This document shows, piece after piece, positions 17,864 through 26,218 of a stretch of DNA of 64,000 bases. Numbering within the stretch: position 1 is the first letter of the stretch; the number at the start of each line of letters is the position of its first letter. Origin of the DNA: Streptococcus cuniculi. GTDB lineage: Bacteria; Bacillota; Bacilli; Lactobacillales; Streptococcaceae. The notes under the pieces were generated by a model, which saw only the letters and a program-made list of their open reading frames with translations, did not search any database and was not told where the DNA came from. The stretch spans positions 37,615-101,614 of the forward strand of contig NZ_SPPD01000009.1 of assembly GCF_004570575.1 (NCBI RefSeq), given 5' to 3'. The position numbers were made by a program, and so were the translations under genes.

Positions 17864-18300
17864 AGGACGTGAAACAACTCCTAGACAAAATAGGAAATAC
17901 GACGAGTGAAAAGCTCCAGTGGAGGTTTTCAGCCTAATATTCCCAGCTGTAATCAATTAAAGCTGAAACAGCTACGTCCACCTAAAGGCATTCGTAACTG
18001 TAACTAGCTAAAGCCAAAACAGCTACCTATCCACTAAAGGGATTCTCAGCTGTAACTCGCTAAAGCGAGAACAGCTGCCTATCTTTTTTTACACAGCTCT
18101 TAGTCCGTGTTCAATTAAACAAATGAAATGTAGTGAATATCCAGCTAGCTACCGCCAACATGAAACTATAACTTAACAAGTTGCGCTAGCTTTTTCAAAT
18201 GGACCTCGATTCTCAGCTGTAATCGGCTAAAGCCAAAACAGCTAACTATCTTTTTCGCACAGAGTTTAGGGCGAGTTCAATTACTCAAAATACGAGTGCG
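17864..18300. repeat. Four-copy hairpin repeat array with flanking repeats
   Basis: There is no gene between fabT and fabM. Four imperfect copies of a unit starting near 17943, 17995, 18047 and 18214 read (C)AGCTGTAA...CTAAAGC...AACAGCT, so each can fold as a hairpin. The first three are spaced exactly 52 bases; the fourth is 167 bases further on. The flanks carry pieces of the ~110-bp repeat family seen behind lysC, such as GATACGAG, AATAGGAAATACGACGA and CGCACAGAGTTTAGGGCG. Confidence 0.7.
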
Positions 18301-18305
18301 TTTTC

Positions 18306-19094
18306 CTACTGTCCTGCAAACCGTGGTCTACGGCGTTCAAAATGAGCTCGGACTCCTTCTTTAAAATCTTCTTTAAAAGCTAGTTCGCGTTGCAAATCAA
18401 GTTCTAGCCCTGCATATTCTTCCCATGTTTCAAATTCACTCTTCCACATCAATTCTTTGATGGCACGGTAGGAATTTGGCGAATTTCTTAAAAGGCGTTT
18501 GACCAACTGCTGGCAGGTCTTGACTAATTTTTCCTGCTCGACTACTTTGTACACCAGTCCATATTCCAAGGCTTTTTCTGCGCTTAGACTTTCGCCTGTC
18601 ATAGCAAGTTGACTGGCACGGGTTGCGCCGATACTACGACTGAGCAAGAACAAGCCACCCGCATCAGGTGCTAGACCAACACCAACAAAGGCCTGAATAA
18701 ACTTGGTCTTATCAGAGGCAAGGACAAAATCTGCTGCAACAGCCATATTGGCTGCCGCCCCTGCCACCGCACCGTCGGTCACCATGATGACGGGCTTGGG
18801 CAATTTCTTAAGAGCAAAGGAAATCTGGTTGACCAGCTCTGCGATTTTGACCAAGGACGCAATATCATCCTCATCTACAGCCCGTTTCATTTCGACCAAA
18901 TCACCGCCGACTGAAAAAACAGTTCCCTCTGCTTGGATAATGAGAAGCGCTACCTCATCTGAATCAGCTTGCCCAATTGCATCTAGCATTTCTTCGCACA
19001 TGGGAATATTAAAGCCATTTGATACTTCGGGACGGCACAAGGTCAGCCTCGCAATACGCTCTTCTACTTCATACCGAATCGTTTCATAGGTCAT
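18306..19094 (-). CDS. fabM: trans-2-decenoyl-ACP isomerase FabM
   Basis: A 262-residue crotonase-family protein at the head of the FASII cluster, where streptococci encode FabM. That enzyme isomerises trans-2-decenoyl-ACP to the cis-3 form and so creates unsaturated fatty acids. The crotonase fold shows in [25 protein letters not shown], the oxyanion-hole segment [17 protein letters not shown], and [41 protein letters not shown]. The start [15 protein letters not shown] follows AGGAGG at six bases; a longer frame has no support. By sequence alone an enoyl-CoA hydratase is possible; context favours FabM. Confidence 0.87.
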   Translation of the reverse strand: MTYETIRYEVEERIARLTLCRPEVSNGFNIPMCEEMLDAIGQADSDEVALLIIQAEGTVFSVGGDLVEMKRAVDEDDIASLVKIAELVNQISFALKKLPKPVIMVTDGAVAGAAANMAVAADFVLASDKTKFIQAFVGVGLAPDAGGLFLLSRSIGATRASQLAMTGESLSAEKALEYGLVYKVVEQEKLVKTCQQLVKRLLRNSPNSYRAIKELMWKSEFETWEEYAGLELDLQRELAFKEDFKEGVRAHFERRRPRFAGQ

Positions 19095-19236
19095 CTTTGT
19101 CCTCCTTTTATGGTTATAGACTGTCAACTTTTAGTTGCTAGCATCGTTTCCTTTTGATGAGTGAACCATATCATCAATCAAAGCGAAACGACGATCATTT
19201 GATGCCTCAAAGAAAGAGGTTTTACGTGTTGGAGCT

Positions 19237-19264
19237 ATTCTATCACATATTTTTCAGAAAACAA
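19237..19264 (-). promoter_or_regulatory. Possible fabM promoter
   Basis: TTGTTT, 16 bases, TAGAAT with a TG upstream of the -10. It would give a leader of about 140 bases. I found no TTTGA-N3-TCAAA operator near it, so fabM may escape FabT control or depend on a site I cannot see. Confidence 0.4.
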
Positions 19265-19308
19265 GGAGTTCTGGTGTGACAGCCGATGCGATTTCGTCTT
19301 AGAAATAA

Positions 19309-19331
19309 CAAAAAAGGAGTCAAGGCTCCTT
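19309..19331 (-). terminator. Terminator of the HAD-IA gene
   Basis: On the minus strand AAGGAG, CCTTGA, CTCCTT is followed by a T-run, a few bases after the stop of the upstream hydrolase gene. Confidence 0.75.
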
Positions 19332-19335
19332 ACAT

Positions 19336-19974
19336 TTACAACTTATCCAGCAAATCTCCCAGTCGATCTAAAAAATCATCTGCCTGCGACTGATCTAAGC
19401 CCAATTCTTGATCTCGAATGGCCCAGACAGTTAGACCCGCGGCTTTTCCTGCTTCGATTCCTTTCGGGCTATCTTCGATGACCAGAGTTTCGGATTTGGC
19501 AAAGCCTAGCGCGCTCCAGACTTTTTCGTAGACTTCAGGGTCAGGCTTACAGGCTTTACATTCTGTCCCAGAAAAGACATGGGAGAAATAAGAACGAATC
19601 CCCGCTTCGGTCAAGGCACGCTCAATCTCGCTGCGATCTGTATTAGAAGCCAGTGCAAGTTCAATCCCCTTTTCCTTTAGACTAGCCAAAACCCTTGGCA
19701 CATCTAGGAAGAGACAATCCTTGTAGGGCGTTTGTCGACCTTCCTTGTACTCTTTGTATTCTGCTTCTAGGGCTGGGATATCCCAGTTGTCATAATCGTC
19801 CTGCAGGACGAGCTTCCACACTTGTTTGGCCCGACCTCCAACAAAAATAGCTGGATTTAGGTGAGCGACCGACAAACCCTTGGTCGCTAGAAAATCTGCC
19901 CGTCGCTGATAATAGAAATGTTCCGTCTGGAACAAGACACCGTCCATATCAAAAATAATCCCTTTATAGGCCAT
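19336..19974 (-). CDS. HAD-IA hydrolase, beta-phosphoglucomutase-like
   Basis: A 212-residue cytoplasmic HAD hydrolase with an N-terminal alpha-helical cap inserted after motif I. The nucleophile is Asp9 in FDMDGVL and the acid/base is Asp11. Motif II is in LALASNTDRSE, the conserved lysine in CKPDPEVYEKV, and motif IV in VIEDSPKGIEAGKAAGLTVWAI. This arrangement suits beta-phosphoglucomutase or small phosphoester phosphatases, but Gly after DMD-Gly-Val and the cap do not decide between them. A TATAAT with an extended TG motif at 20006-20011 is its likely promoter. Monocistronic. Confidence 0.85.
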   Translation of the reverse strand: MAYKGIIFDMDGVLFQTEHFYYQRRADFLATKGLSVAHLNPAIFVGGRAKQVWKLVLQDDYDNWDIPALEAEYKEYKEGRQTPYKDCLFLDVPRVLASLKEKGIELALASNTDRSEIERALTEAGIRSYFSHVFSGTECKACKPDPEVYEKVWSALGFAKSETLVIEDSPKGIEAGKAAGLTVWAIRDQELGLDQSQADDFLDRLGDLLDKL

Positions 19975-20051
19975 CTACTACTCCTTTTTTGATGTTTTTT
20001 ATATCATTATAGCATAAATCGAAACATTCCTAAACTTTCATACTAAGCCTA

Positions 20052-20080
20052 CTGACAAGCGTAGTAGTTTTTGCTATAAT
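20052..20080 (+). promoter_or_regulatory. lysC promoter
   Basis: CTGACA, 17 bases, TATAAT with an extended TGC. The short leader leaves no room for a lysine riboswitch. Confidence 0.65.
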
Positions 20081-20113
20081 GTTGAAAAGCATAAAAGGAG
20101 ATTGAAAATTGTT

Positions 20114-21463
20114 ATGAAAGTGACAAAATTTGGTGGTAGCTCCCTTGCTTCAGCTGCCCAACTTGAAAAAGTATTCAACATTGTTCAAGCAGATCCAGAA
20201 CGTCGATTTGTCGTCGTATCCGCCCCTGGTAAACGCGATAGCAAGGATACCAAGGTGACCGATGCCCTCATCAAATACTACAAAGAATATATCGATGGCA
20301 AAGATGTTTCTGCTAGTCAAGAGTGGATTATCAACCGCTACCAAGCCATGGTGGACGAGTTAGGTTTTCCTGGCAAGTGTATGAAGAAGATTGCAGAAAG
20401 CATTCTTACCTTGGCAACTCTTCCAATTGACGACAATGAATTTCTCTACGATGCCTTTTTGGCGGCCGGAGAAGACAACAATGCCAAATTAGTCGCTGAA
20501 TATTTCACCTATAAAGGCGTTCCAGCCCGCTATATCCATCCTAAAAAGGCAGGCATCATTGTCAGCTCCGAACCTGGAAATGCTCGCATTTTGCCGTCTA
20601 GTTATGACAAGATTGAAGCCTTAAAAGAGGCAGATGAAGTCCTCATCATTCCGGGATTTTTCGGAGTAACCGTTGACAATCAAATCTGTACTTTCTCTCG
20701 CGGCGGTTCAGACATTACCGGTTCTATCGTAGCAGCTGGTGTCAAGGCGGAGCTCTATGAAAACTTTACCGATGTGGACGGGATTTTTGCGGCCCACCCC
20801 GGTATCATTCACAATCCCCACTCCATCAAGGAATTAACCTACCGTGAAATGCGGGAGTTGGCCTACGCTGGCTTTTCAGTGCTTCATGACGAAGCCCTTC
20901 TTCCTGCCTATCGTGGTCGGATTCCTCTCGTCATTAAAAATACCAACAATCCTGATCACCCTGGTACACGAATTGTCCTCAAGCATACCGACCACACCCT
21001 GCCAGTTGTCGGTATCGCAGCAGACGATGGCTTTGTCAGCATCAATATGTCCAAATACCTGATGAACCGCGAGGTCGGTTTTGGACGCAAGGTCTTGAAT
21101 ATCCTTGAAGATCTCAATATCCGTTGGGAACACATGCCGACTGGTATCGATGACCTTTCTCTGGTCTTGCGTAGCCGTGAATTGACACCAATCAAGGAAG
21201 AAGAAATCCTCCGCCAACTCAATTCAAAACTAGAAGTGGACAAGGCAGAAATCGAGCACGGTCTGTCTATTATCATGATCGTCGGTGAAAACATGAAGAG
21301 CCATGTCGGGGTTACTGCAACTGCAACCGCAGCTCTTTCAAAAGAAAATGTCAACTTGGCCATGATTTCCCAAGGTGCAAGCGAAGTTTCTATCCTCTTC
21401 GCCATTAAAACCGAAGAAAAAGAAAAAGCCCTAAAAGCCTTGTATCAAGCCTTTTTCGGGTAA
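20114..21463 (+). CDS. lysC: Aspartokinase
   Basis: A 449-residue aspartate kinase that phosphorylates aspartate at the entry to lysine, threonine and methionine synthesis. The kinase domain begins KVTKFGGSSLASAAQLEKV. It continues with FVVVSAPGKR and IPGFFGVTVDNQICTFSRGGSDITGSIVAAGVKAELYENFTDVDGI. Two ACT domains follow at the C-terminus (VSINMSKYLMNREVGFGRKVLNIL and IIMIVGENMKSHVGVTATATAALSKENVNLAMISQGASEVSILF) and give feedback control. ATG at this position matches the family start but lies 13 bases from AAGGAG; an in-frame TTG 12 bases upstream is an alternative. No lysine riboswitch is seen. Confidence 0.95.
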   Translation: MKVTKFGGSSLASAAQLEKVFNIVQADPERRFVVVSAPGKRDSKDTKVTDALIKYYKEYIDGKDVSASQEWIINRYQAMVDELGFPGKCMKKIAESILTLATLPIDDNEFLYDAFLAAGEDNNAKLVAEYFTYKGVPARYIHPKKAGIIVSSEPGNARILPSSYDKIEALKEADEVLIIPGFFGVTVDNQICTFSRGGSDITGSIVAAGVKAELYENFTDVDGIFAAHPGIIHNPHSIKELTYREMRELAYAGFSVLHDEALLPAYRGRIPLVIKNTNNPDHPGTRIVLKHTDHTLPVVGIAADDGFVSINMSKYLMNREVGFGRKVLNILEDLNIRWEHMPTGIDDLSLVLRSRELTPIKEEEILRQLNSKLEVDKAEIEHGLSIIMIVGENMKSHVGVTATATAALSKENVNLAMISQGASEVSILFAIKTEEKEKALKALYQAFFG

Positions 21464-21466
21464 CAC

Positions 21467-21716
21467 AAGATACGAGCCCGTTAAAAACTCAAAGCGAAAA
21501 TAGGAAATACGACGAAGAAGCGGAGCTTCTAGGAGTATTTATCTTTTTCGCACAGAGTTTAGGGCGTGTTCAGTTAAGATGTGAAGCCGTTAAAAAACCG
21601 ACTGAAAATTAGGAAACATGACGAAGAAGCGTAGCTTCTAGGAATGTTTATCTATTTTCCGAGCTTTTAGCCCGTGTTCAATTGCCCAAGATACGAGGGC
21701 GTTTGACACGAGTTTT
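21467..21716. repeat. Tandem ~110-bp repeat behind lysC
   Basis: Copy 1 (21467-21575) and copy 2 (21576-21687) are followed by the start of a third. Each begins AAGAT(AC)GAGNNCGTTAAAAA, continues with TAGGAAA(T/C)A(C/T)GACGAAGAAGCG and GCTTCTAGGA, and ends GGGCGTGTTCA(G/A)TT or CCCGTGTTCAATT. A related single copy lies inverted at 61206-61345, and fragments lie at 17864-18300, 24480-24600 and 36930-37000. I see no coding potential. Confidence 0.7.
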
Positions 21717-21774
21717 ACTCGTTTTATCTCCAACCCTCCCCATACTCAATAGAAAGCAAAAAACAATTTCTTAT

Positions 21775-21808
21775 AAAAATCCAACTCTTGATACAGAGTT
21801 GGATTTTT
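21775..21808. terminator. Convergent terminator of lysC and lacD
   Basis: AAAAATCCAACTC and GAGTTGGATTTTT form a 13-base stem with T-runs on both strands, between two convergent genes. Confidence 0.9.
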
Positions 21809-21813
21809 GCATA

Positions 21814-22812
21814 TTATTTTACTTCTACTTTATCGAGCCAAGAACTTGCAGTTGTTGCAAGAACACCGTTCAATTCTTCCATGTTTTTGCGACCTTGGTC
21901 TGCCAACCAAGCCTTGGCTGCTGCTTCACCTTCTTTTGCAAAGACGGCAACTGCGTCTTTCCAAGTAGCCCGACCGCAAAGCACACCATTAAAGCTAGAG
22001 CCTGCTTCTTTAGCTACCACCAATGTTTCTTGGAAGAGTTTCGCAGATACACCTGCACTCAAGAAAATAAATGGTAGATGGGTTGCTTCTGCTTGCTCCT
22101 TAAAGTAAGATTTAGCTTCCTCTAAGCTGTAGACTGGCTCTTGAACAGTGTAGCCTTCCACAAAGTTCATGTTAACAGGCACTTCTACCTTCAAGACATC
22201 TGCATTGTAACGTGGCTTGCTAAACTCCCGCATAGCGCCGTTCACCTTATGAGGTTTCAAAGCTGCATATTCACGTGACGTCACATCCATATCGCTCGCA
22301 TCGTAGGTCAAGATTTCCACGAAGTATGGAATATCCTCAGCAATACACTCACTACCGATTCGTTCCACCCAAGCATGCTTAATGTCATTGATTTCTGGCT
22401 TATCATCTACATCGTAGTAGAGCAAGATTTTCACAGCATCTGCACCCAATTCCTTAATCCGTTTGGCAGACCAATGTGGTAGCAAGTCAGGCAAGCGACC
22501 TGGCGTTGAAGCATCATACCCTGTTTTTTCATAAGCGGCAATAAAGCCACAATCTGGATGACGCAATCCTGCTGCTGGTACACCGTACTCGGCATCCAAC
22601 AAGATGGAGCTTGCATACTGAGTTAGATCACTTGAGATGACTTTTTTGAAATCCACCAAGATGTCATCTCCAAAGTCAGCATCTGCTGCCGCTGACAAGA
22701 GGCGCTTCAAGGCACCACGTTGGTCAATCGCAAGAGCTGCAATCACTTTTTCATCATTTGATAGGCGAACTAAATGATTGAACTTTTCCTGTGAAAGTTG
22801 TAATTTTTCCAT
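21814..22812 (-). CDS. lacD: Tagatose 1,6-bisphosphate aldolase
   Basis: A 332-residue class I aldolase of the LacD family, which splits tagatose 1,6-bisphosphate into dihydroxyacetone phosphate and glyceraldehyde 3-phosphate. Family signatures are VIAALAIDQRGALKRLL, SSILLDAEYGVPAAGLRHPDCG and GADAVKILLYYDVDD, whose Lys is a candidate Schiff-base residue. The start MEKLQLSQEKF follows AGGAGG. It lies 74 bases behind nagA on the same strand, without lacABC nearby, so it probably works with amino-sugar breakdown or a distant pathway. In S. pyogenes a LacD paralogue (LacD.1) doubles as a regulator; whether that applies here is unknown. Confidence 0.92.
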   Translation of the reverse strand: MEKLQLSQEKFNHLVRLSNDEKVIAALAIDQRGALKRLLSAAADADFGDDILVDFKKVISSDLTQYASSILLDAEYGVPAAGLRHPDCGFIAAYEKTGYDASTPGRLPDLLPHWSAKRIKELGADAVKILLYYDVDDKPEINDIKHAWVERIGSECIAEDIPYFVEILTYDASDMDVTSREYAALKPHKVNGAMREFSKPRYNADVLKVEVPVNMNFVEGYTVQEPVYSLEEAKSYFKEQAEATHLPFIFLSAGVSAKLFQETLVVAKEAGSSFNGVLCGRATWKDAVAVFAKEGEAAAKAWLADQGRKNMEELNGVLATTASSWLDKVEVK

Positions 22813-22886
22813 TATCTTCCTCCTCGTAAAGTAGAATATAAGCAATAATAACTGGCCTTTCGCCAATAAACTATCCGTTGTTAGGG

Positions 22887-24035
22887 CTATTTACTAAAAC
22901 GTTTGACACCGTCCAAGTAAGTAGCCTGCAAATGCCCCTTGTCATCAACCACAATGAAATCTGCTGCGCGACCTGCTGCAATTTGTCCACAGACATGATC
23001 GATGTTGACAGATTTTGCTGGCGCAAGTGAAGCCATCCGAACAGCATCTGGTAGGCTTGCTAAGCCCCATTCTACGATGTGTTCGACCGCTTGAATCAAT
23101 TCTAAGATTGACCCTGCTAGGCTGCCATTGTGTTTCAAACGAGCTGTTCCGTCTTTGACCACCACTTCAAATTCACCGAGACGAGAATCGCCTTCTCCTT
23201 GACCACCAGCCCGCATACAGTCCGTAATGAGGACAGTTTCATCTGCACCACGCGCCTTCAGAACAATCTCAACAGCTGCAGGATGCACATGATGTCCGTC
23301 ACAAATCACTTCCGCAAAGACATTCTTCAAATCAAGTGCTGCACCAACCATGCCTGGCTCTCGGTGATGAAGTCCGCTCATACCATTGTAGACATGGACA
23401 AAGATATTCGCTCCTGCTTCCACTGCTTTCTTAGCTTGATCATAGGTCGCATCGCTATGGGCAAGGGCGGTACGAATGTGCTTGCTATTGGCAAAATCGA
23501 TAAAGGCTTCTATACCCTCCCGTTCTGGAGCAATGGCAATCTTGTTGACCAAGCCCTCAGACAAGCGGTGCCAGTTGTCCAATTTTTCCACCGAGGGGTC
23601 ACTCATGTACTTAGGATTTTGCGCTCCCTTATATTTCTCAGTGAAAAATGGTCCTTCAAGGAAAATCCCTTGAATCTTGGCACCGGTTTCCTCACCTGCA
23701 TGGCGACCAATCGTTTCGCAGACTGCATCCAGATTTTCTGTAGAGTCCGTAAGAGTAGTGGGCAACCAAGACGTCACACCGCAGGACAAGAGCCCTTCTG
23801 AAATCACCTTGATTCCTTCAAAATCATTATCCATGACATCATGCGACGCATAGCCGTGGATGTGGGTATCAACGAGACCTGGTCCAATGTGATAATCTCC
23901 ATAATCCACGATATCACCATCTGGTTTTTCCGTTACAATCGCACCAAATTGACCATCATCTGTAATCTCAAGATAGGCATTTTCTAGCTCCCTATCTGAT
24001 AAAATAATGGACTTAGCAAAAATATAATGTGACAT
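22887..24035 (-). CDS. nagA: N-acetylglucosamine-6-phosphate deacetylase
   Basis: A 382-residue amidohydrolase that deacetylates GlcNAc-6-phosphate to glucosamine-6-phosphate in the cytoplasm. The TIM-barrel metal site shows in GLVDTHIHGYASHDVMD (His58, His60), GIFLEGPFFTEKYKGAQNP, ALAHSDATYDQ and CDGHHVHPAAVEI. The catalytic Asp is in LITDCMRAGGQGEG. I chose MSHYIFAKSIILSD because GGAG lies six bases upstream; five codons upstream another ATG lacks spacing. It leads a two-gene unit with lacD. Confidence 0.95.
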   Translation of the reverse strand: MSHYIFAKSIILSDRELENAYLEITDDGQFGAIVTEKPDGDIVDYGDYHIGPGLVDTHIHGYASHDVMDNDFEGIKVISEGLLSCGVTSWLPTTLTDSTENLDAVCETIGRHAGEETGAKIQGIFLEGPFFTEKYKGAQNPKYMSDPSVEKLDNWHRLSEGLVNKIAIAPEREGIEAFIDFANSKHIRTALAHSDATYDQAKKAVEAGANIFVHVYNGMSGLHHREPGMVGAALDLKNVFAEVICDGHHVHPAAVEIVLKARGADETVLITDCMRAGGQGEGDSRLGEFEVVVKDGTARLKHNGSLAGSILELIQAVEHIVEWGLASLPDAVRMASLAPAKSVNIDHVCGQIAAGRAADFIVVDDKGHLQATYLDGVKRFSK

Positions 24036-24092
24036 ATCGTCTCCTTTCATTAAGACTCGATTCTACTTGATTTAACATATTAACCCGAAACT

Positions 24093-24140
24093 GGTTATAA
24101 CCTCTCCTATTATTGTACTCACCTTTTGCCCAATTGTCAA
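24093..24140 (-). promoter_or_regulatory. nagA promoter with palindromic operator
   Basis: TTGACA, 17 bases, TACAAT. Just downstream of the start point lies the ten-base palindrome GGTTATAACC (24093-24102). The place is right for a repressor; GntR-type NagR, which binds GGT-N-ACC palindromes in other Firmicutes, is my guess, not shown. Confidence 0.6.
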
Positions 24141-24654
24141 GTTATTTTTGGTTTCCCAGCGCCAAAAATACGCTCAAAAATAAAGCACCAAGTAACAAGT
24201 CACGATCAACTGCAAACCGACTAAAAAGCTACAAGCCAAAGAGGAATAATAAGAACGAAAATGGAATACTCGTTAAAAATCAAAACCTGACGTCGTTTAC
24301 TCACCTTGCTTCAACAGTCCTGTGGACTGTTGAAGGTTGAAATAGTGCGGGGAACTATTTCAATCGGGAAATATGGCAAAGTGTAGCTTTACTTTCTTCT
24401 CGGTGCAGGGGGGTGTTGGAACTACTGCGTCAAGCGGTTCAAAATGATAAAACTACGGAGGTTAGTACTTTTGTCCTAGTCTCTTACGGATACTCTTGAG
24501 TGCGCTTTGAGTTTTTAACGCACCAAAGATACAGTGTATCTTTGGTGTACAACAGACGATGAAAACATGCGTAGCAAGTTCACTCCTGTCGTATCTTGTG
24601 CAAGGCTCCGAGTTGGAGGAAGAAGGTTTAGCTACAAGGACTTGCCCAAACCAG
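24141..24654. other. Noncoding gap with BOX-like and other repeats
   Basis: No gene. From about 24262 there is a BOX-like 5' end (ATACTCGTTAAAAATCAAA, then GACGTCGTTTACTCACCTTGCTTC). A hairpin AACAGTCCTGTGGACTGTT and a boxB-like TTGAAATAG...CTATTTCAA follow. Around 24500-24520 (minus strand) the phrase CGTTAAAAACTCAAAGCG repeats exactly a stretch of the lysC-side repeat. Confidence 0.55.
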
Positions 24655-24685
24655 AAAAAGACCATTTGGAGCAACAAATGATCTT
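24655..24685 (-). terminator. alr terminator
   Basis: On the minus strand AAGATCATTTG pairs with CAAATGGTCTT and is followed by five Ts, directly after alr. Confidence 0.8.
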
Positions 24686-24689
24686 TATA

Positions 24690-25793
24690 TTACTTATAAT
24701 ACCTTGGAATGCGGTCAGACAGGGTGCAGACCACTTCATAGTTAATAGTCTCTAGGTAATCTGCCCAGTCCTGCACGGAAATCGTACCGTTTCCACTTTG
24801 ACCAATCAGAGTCACAGGTGTCCCTAAAGCATACTTTTTCGGTAGGCGGATGGTAATCTGATCCATGGAAACCCGACCGACAACAGGACAGACTTCACCC
24901 TCGACTAAGAGCGCAAAGCCCTGCATTGCACGCAAAAAACCATCCGCATAGCCAATCGGAACAGTGCCGATATATTCCGCTTCTTCACTATGGTAGGTCG
25001 CACCATAGCCGATACTGCTTCCCGCTTCGACTTCTTTGACATGGATTAATTCAGAGGTCAACTGCAAAGCTGGCTGAACGGGATAGAGTAAGTCTAGCTC
25101 ATGCCCACTCGGATTGAGACCGTATAGGACATTGCCCAGACGAACCATGCTAAAGACAGTATCTGCATGCCAGATACTGGTTGCTGAGTTGCTAGCATGA
25201 ATGCAGGTAGGCAGTTGGTCTAGTGCCGCAAGCAGTTCTTTAAAGCGAGCAAGTTGAGTCTGAAACTGACTGTCGTCTTTTTCATCTGCTGTTGCAAAGT
25301 GGGTAAAAATGCCTTCGACTTGCACGGCCTCATCTCTCAAGTCATTTATAGCCTGATTGAGAGACTGGCAATCCCGAAAACCAAGTCTGCCCATCCCTGT
25401 ATCCACTTTGATATGGACAGTCAACCCCTTTAAGGAAATGCCACACTCAAAGAGCTGTTCCAGCCACTCTAGGCTTGTAACTGTCAGCGTAATCTTCTCA
25501 GAAATAGCAAGTGGTACAACCTCTACTGGAACTACTCCAAGAATTAAAATTTGTCGAGAAATGCCCGCCTGGCGCAATTCCAAGGCTTCATCTAGGTTGG
25601 AGACACAAAAACCATCGACTTGACTTTCTAGGTGACGCGCTACCGCAACCGCCCCGTGTCCATAAGCATTGGCCTTGACCACCGCAAAAGCCTTGGTCTC
25701 TTCCGGCAAGTGGCGCTTAACCTGCTCTACATTGTATGAGATAGCTGACAAGTTGACCTGAATCCTTGTGGGTCTATGAGTGCTTGCTTTCAT
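24690..25793 (-). CDS. alr: Alanine racemase
   Basis: A 367-residue fold-type III PLP enzyme that makes D-alanine for peptidoglycan and teichoic acids. PLP-binding Lys40 is in [14 protein letters not shown]. The C-terminal catalytic tyrosine region reads [31 protein letters not shown], and substrate contacts are in [14 protein letters not shown]. The start overlaps the end of acpS by 20 bases, which implies translational coupling. This acpS-alr pairing is standard in Firmicutes. Confidence 0.96.
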   Translation of the reverse strand: MKASTHRPTRIQVNLSAISYNVEQVKRHLPEETKAFAVVKANAYGHGAVAVARHLESQVDGFCVSNLDEALELRQAGISRQILILGVVPVEVVPLAISEKITLTVTSLEWLEQLFECGISLKGLTVHIKVDTGMGRLGFRDCQSLNQAINDLRDEAVQVEGIFTHFATADEKDDSQFQTQLARFKELLAALDQLPTCIHASNSATSIWHADTVFSMVRLGNVLYGLNPSGHELDLLYPVQPALQLTSELIHVKEVEAGSSIGYGATYHSEEAEYIGTVPIGYADGFLRAMQGFALLVEGEVCPVVGRVSMDQITIRLPKKYALGTPVTLIGQSGNGTISVQDWADYLETINYEVVCTLSDRIPRYYK

Positions 25794-26145
25794 CTACTTC
25801 CTCCAAAATCACACTGGCCTGCACGAAACCAGCAGAGTGACTAATACTGAGCCAAGACTTAGCTCGAACAGGAGACTTGGCGACATAGGGTGCTCCCTTG
25901 TCATCTGTCAAAATTTCAATATCTTGAAATCCAACCTTGCCAATTCCCGTTCCTAGTGCCTTAGCAAAGGCTTCTTTAGCAGACCATCGACCGGCTAAGT
26001 ATTCCAGCTTTCGACGACCTTTCAACTGTTCAAATCGCTCTCGTTCATTTTCCGTCAAGACTTTCTCGACAAAGCGATCGTGCTTGTTCATGGCTGCCTC
26101 AACAGCAGCGATTTCTTGTAAATCTATTCCGTGTCCTACAATCAT
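25774..26145 (-). CDS. acpS: Holo-ACP synthase
   Basis: A 123-residue phosphopantetheinyl transferase that converts apo-ACP to holo-ACP, activating the AcpP encoded at 16073-16297. The Mg2+ ligands Asp8 (GHGIDLQEI) and Glu58 ([17 protein letters not shown]) are present, and the C-terminal [16 protein letters not shown] is typical. Oddly, there is no Shine-Dalgarno sequence: the T-run of the secA terminator ends five bases before the ATG. Expression must rely on readthrough or a leaderless or internal start. The family length is about 120 residues, so the start is credible. Confidence 0.94.
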   Translation of the reverse strand: MIVGHGIDLQEIAAVEAAMNKHDRFVEKVLTENERERFEQLKGRRKLEYLAGRWSAKEAFAKALGTGIGKVGFQDIEILTDDKGAPYVAKSPVRAKSWLSISHSAGFVQASVILEEVDESKHS

Positions 26146-26150
26146 TTTTC

Positions 26151-26202
26151 AAAAAAGGAGTGAGGAATCCGTATTCGATTGAATACTAGATCCCTCACTC
26201 CT
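26151..26202 (-). terminator. secA terminator abutting acpS
   Basis: AGGAGTGAGG pairs with CCTCACTCCT over ten bases. An inner stem GTATTC/GAATAC extends the hairpin, and six Ts follow on the minus strand. It lies between secA and acpS and ends right before the acpS start. Confidence 0.88.
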
Positions 26203-26218
26203 CCCTCATATTTTCTTA

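Noticed and set aside
17563..17937. 124-codon rightward frame through fabT
   Set aside because: It covers the fabT coding region in antisense and the operators; fabT is certain.
17943..18245. CRISPR array
   Set aside because: The repeats are imperfect, internally palindromic, unevenly spaced and without unique spacers or cas genes.
20080..20113. Lysine riboswitch before lysC
   Set aside because: The leader is about 30 bases and lacks the needed stems.
23130..23801. 223-codon open frame opposite nagA
   Set aside because: It lies antisense to a well-conserved gene, has no ribosome binding site and no family resemblance.
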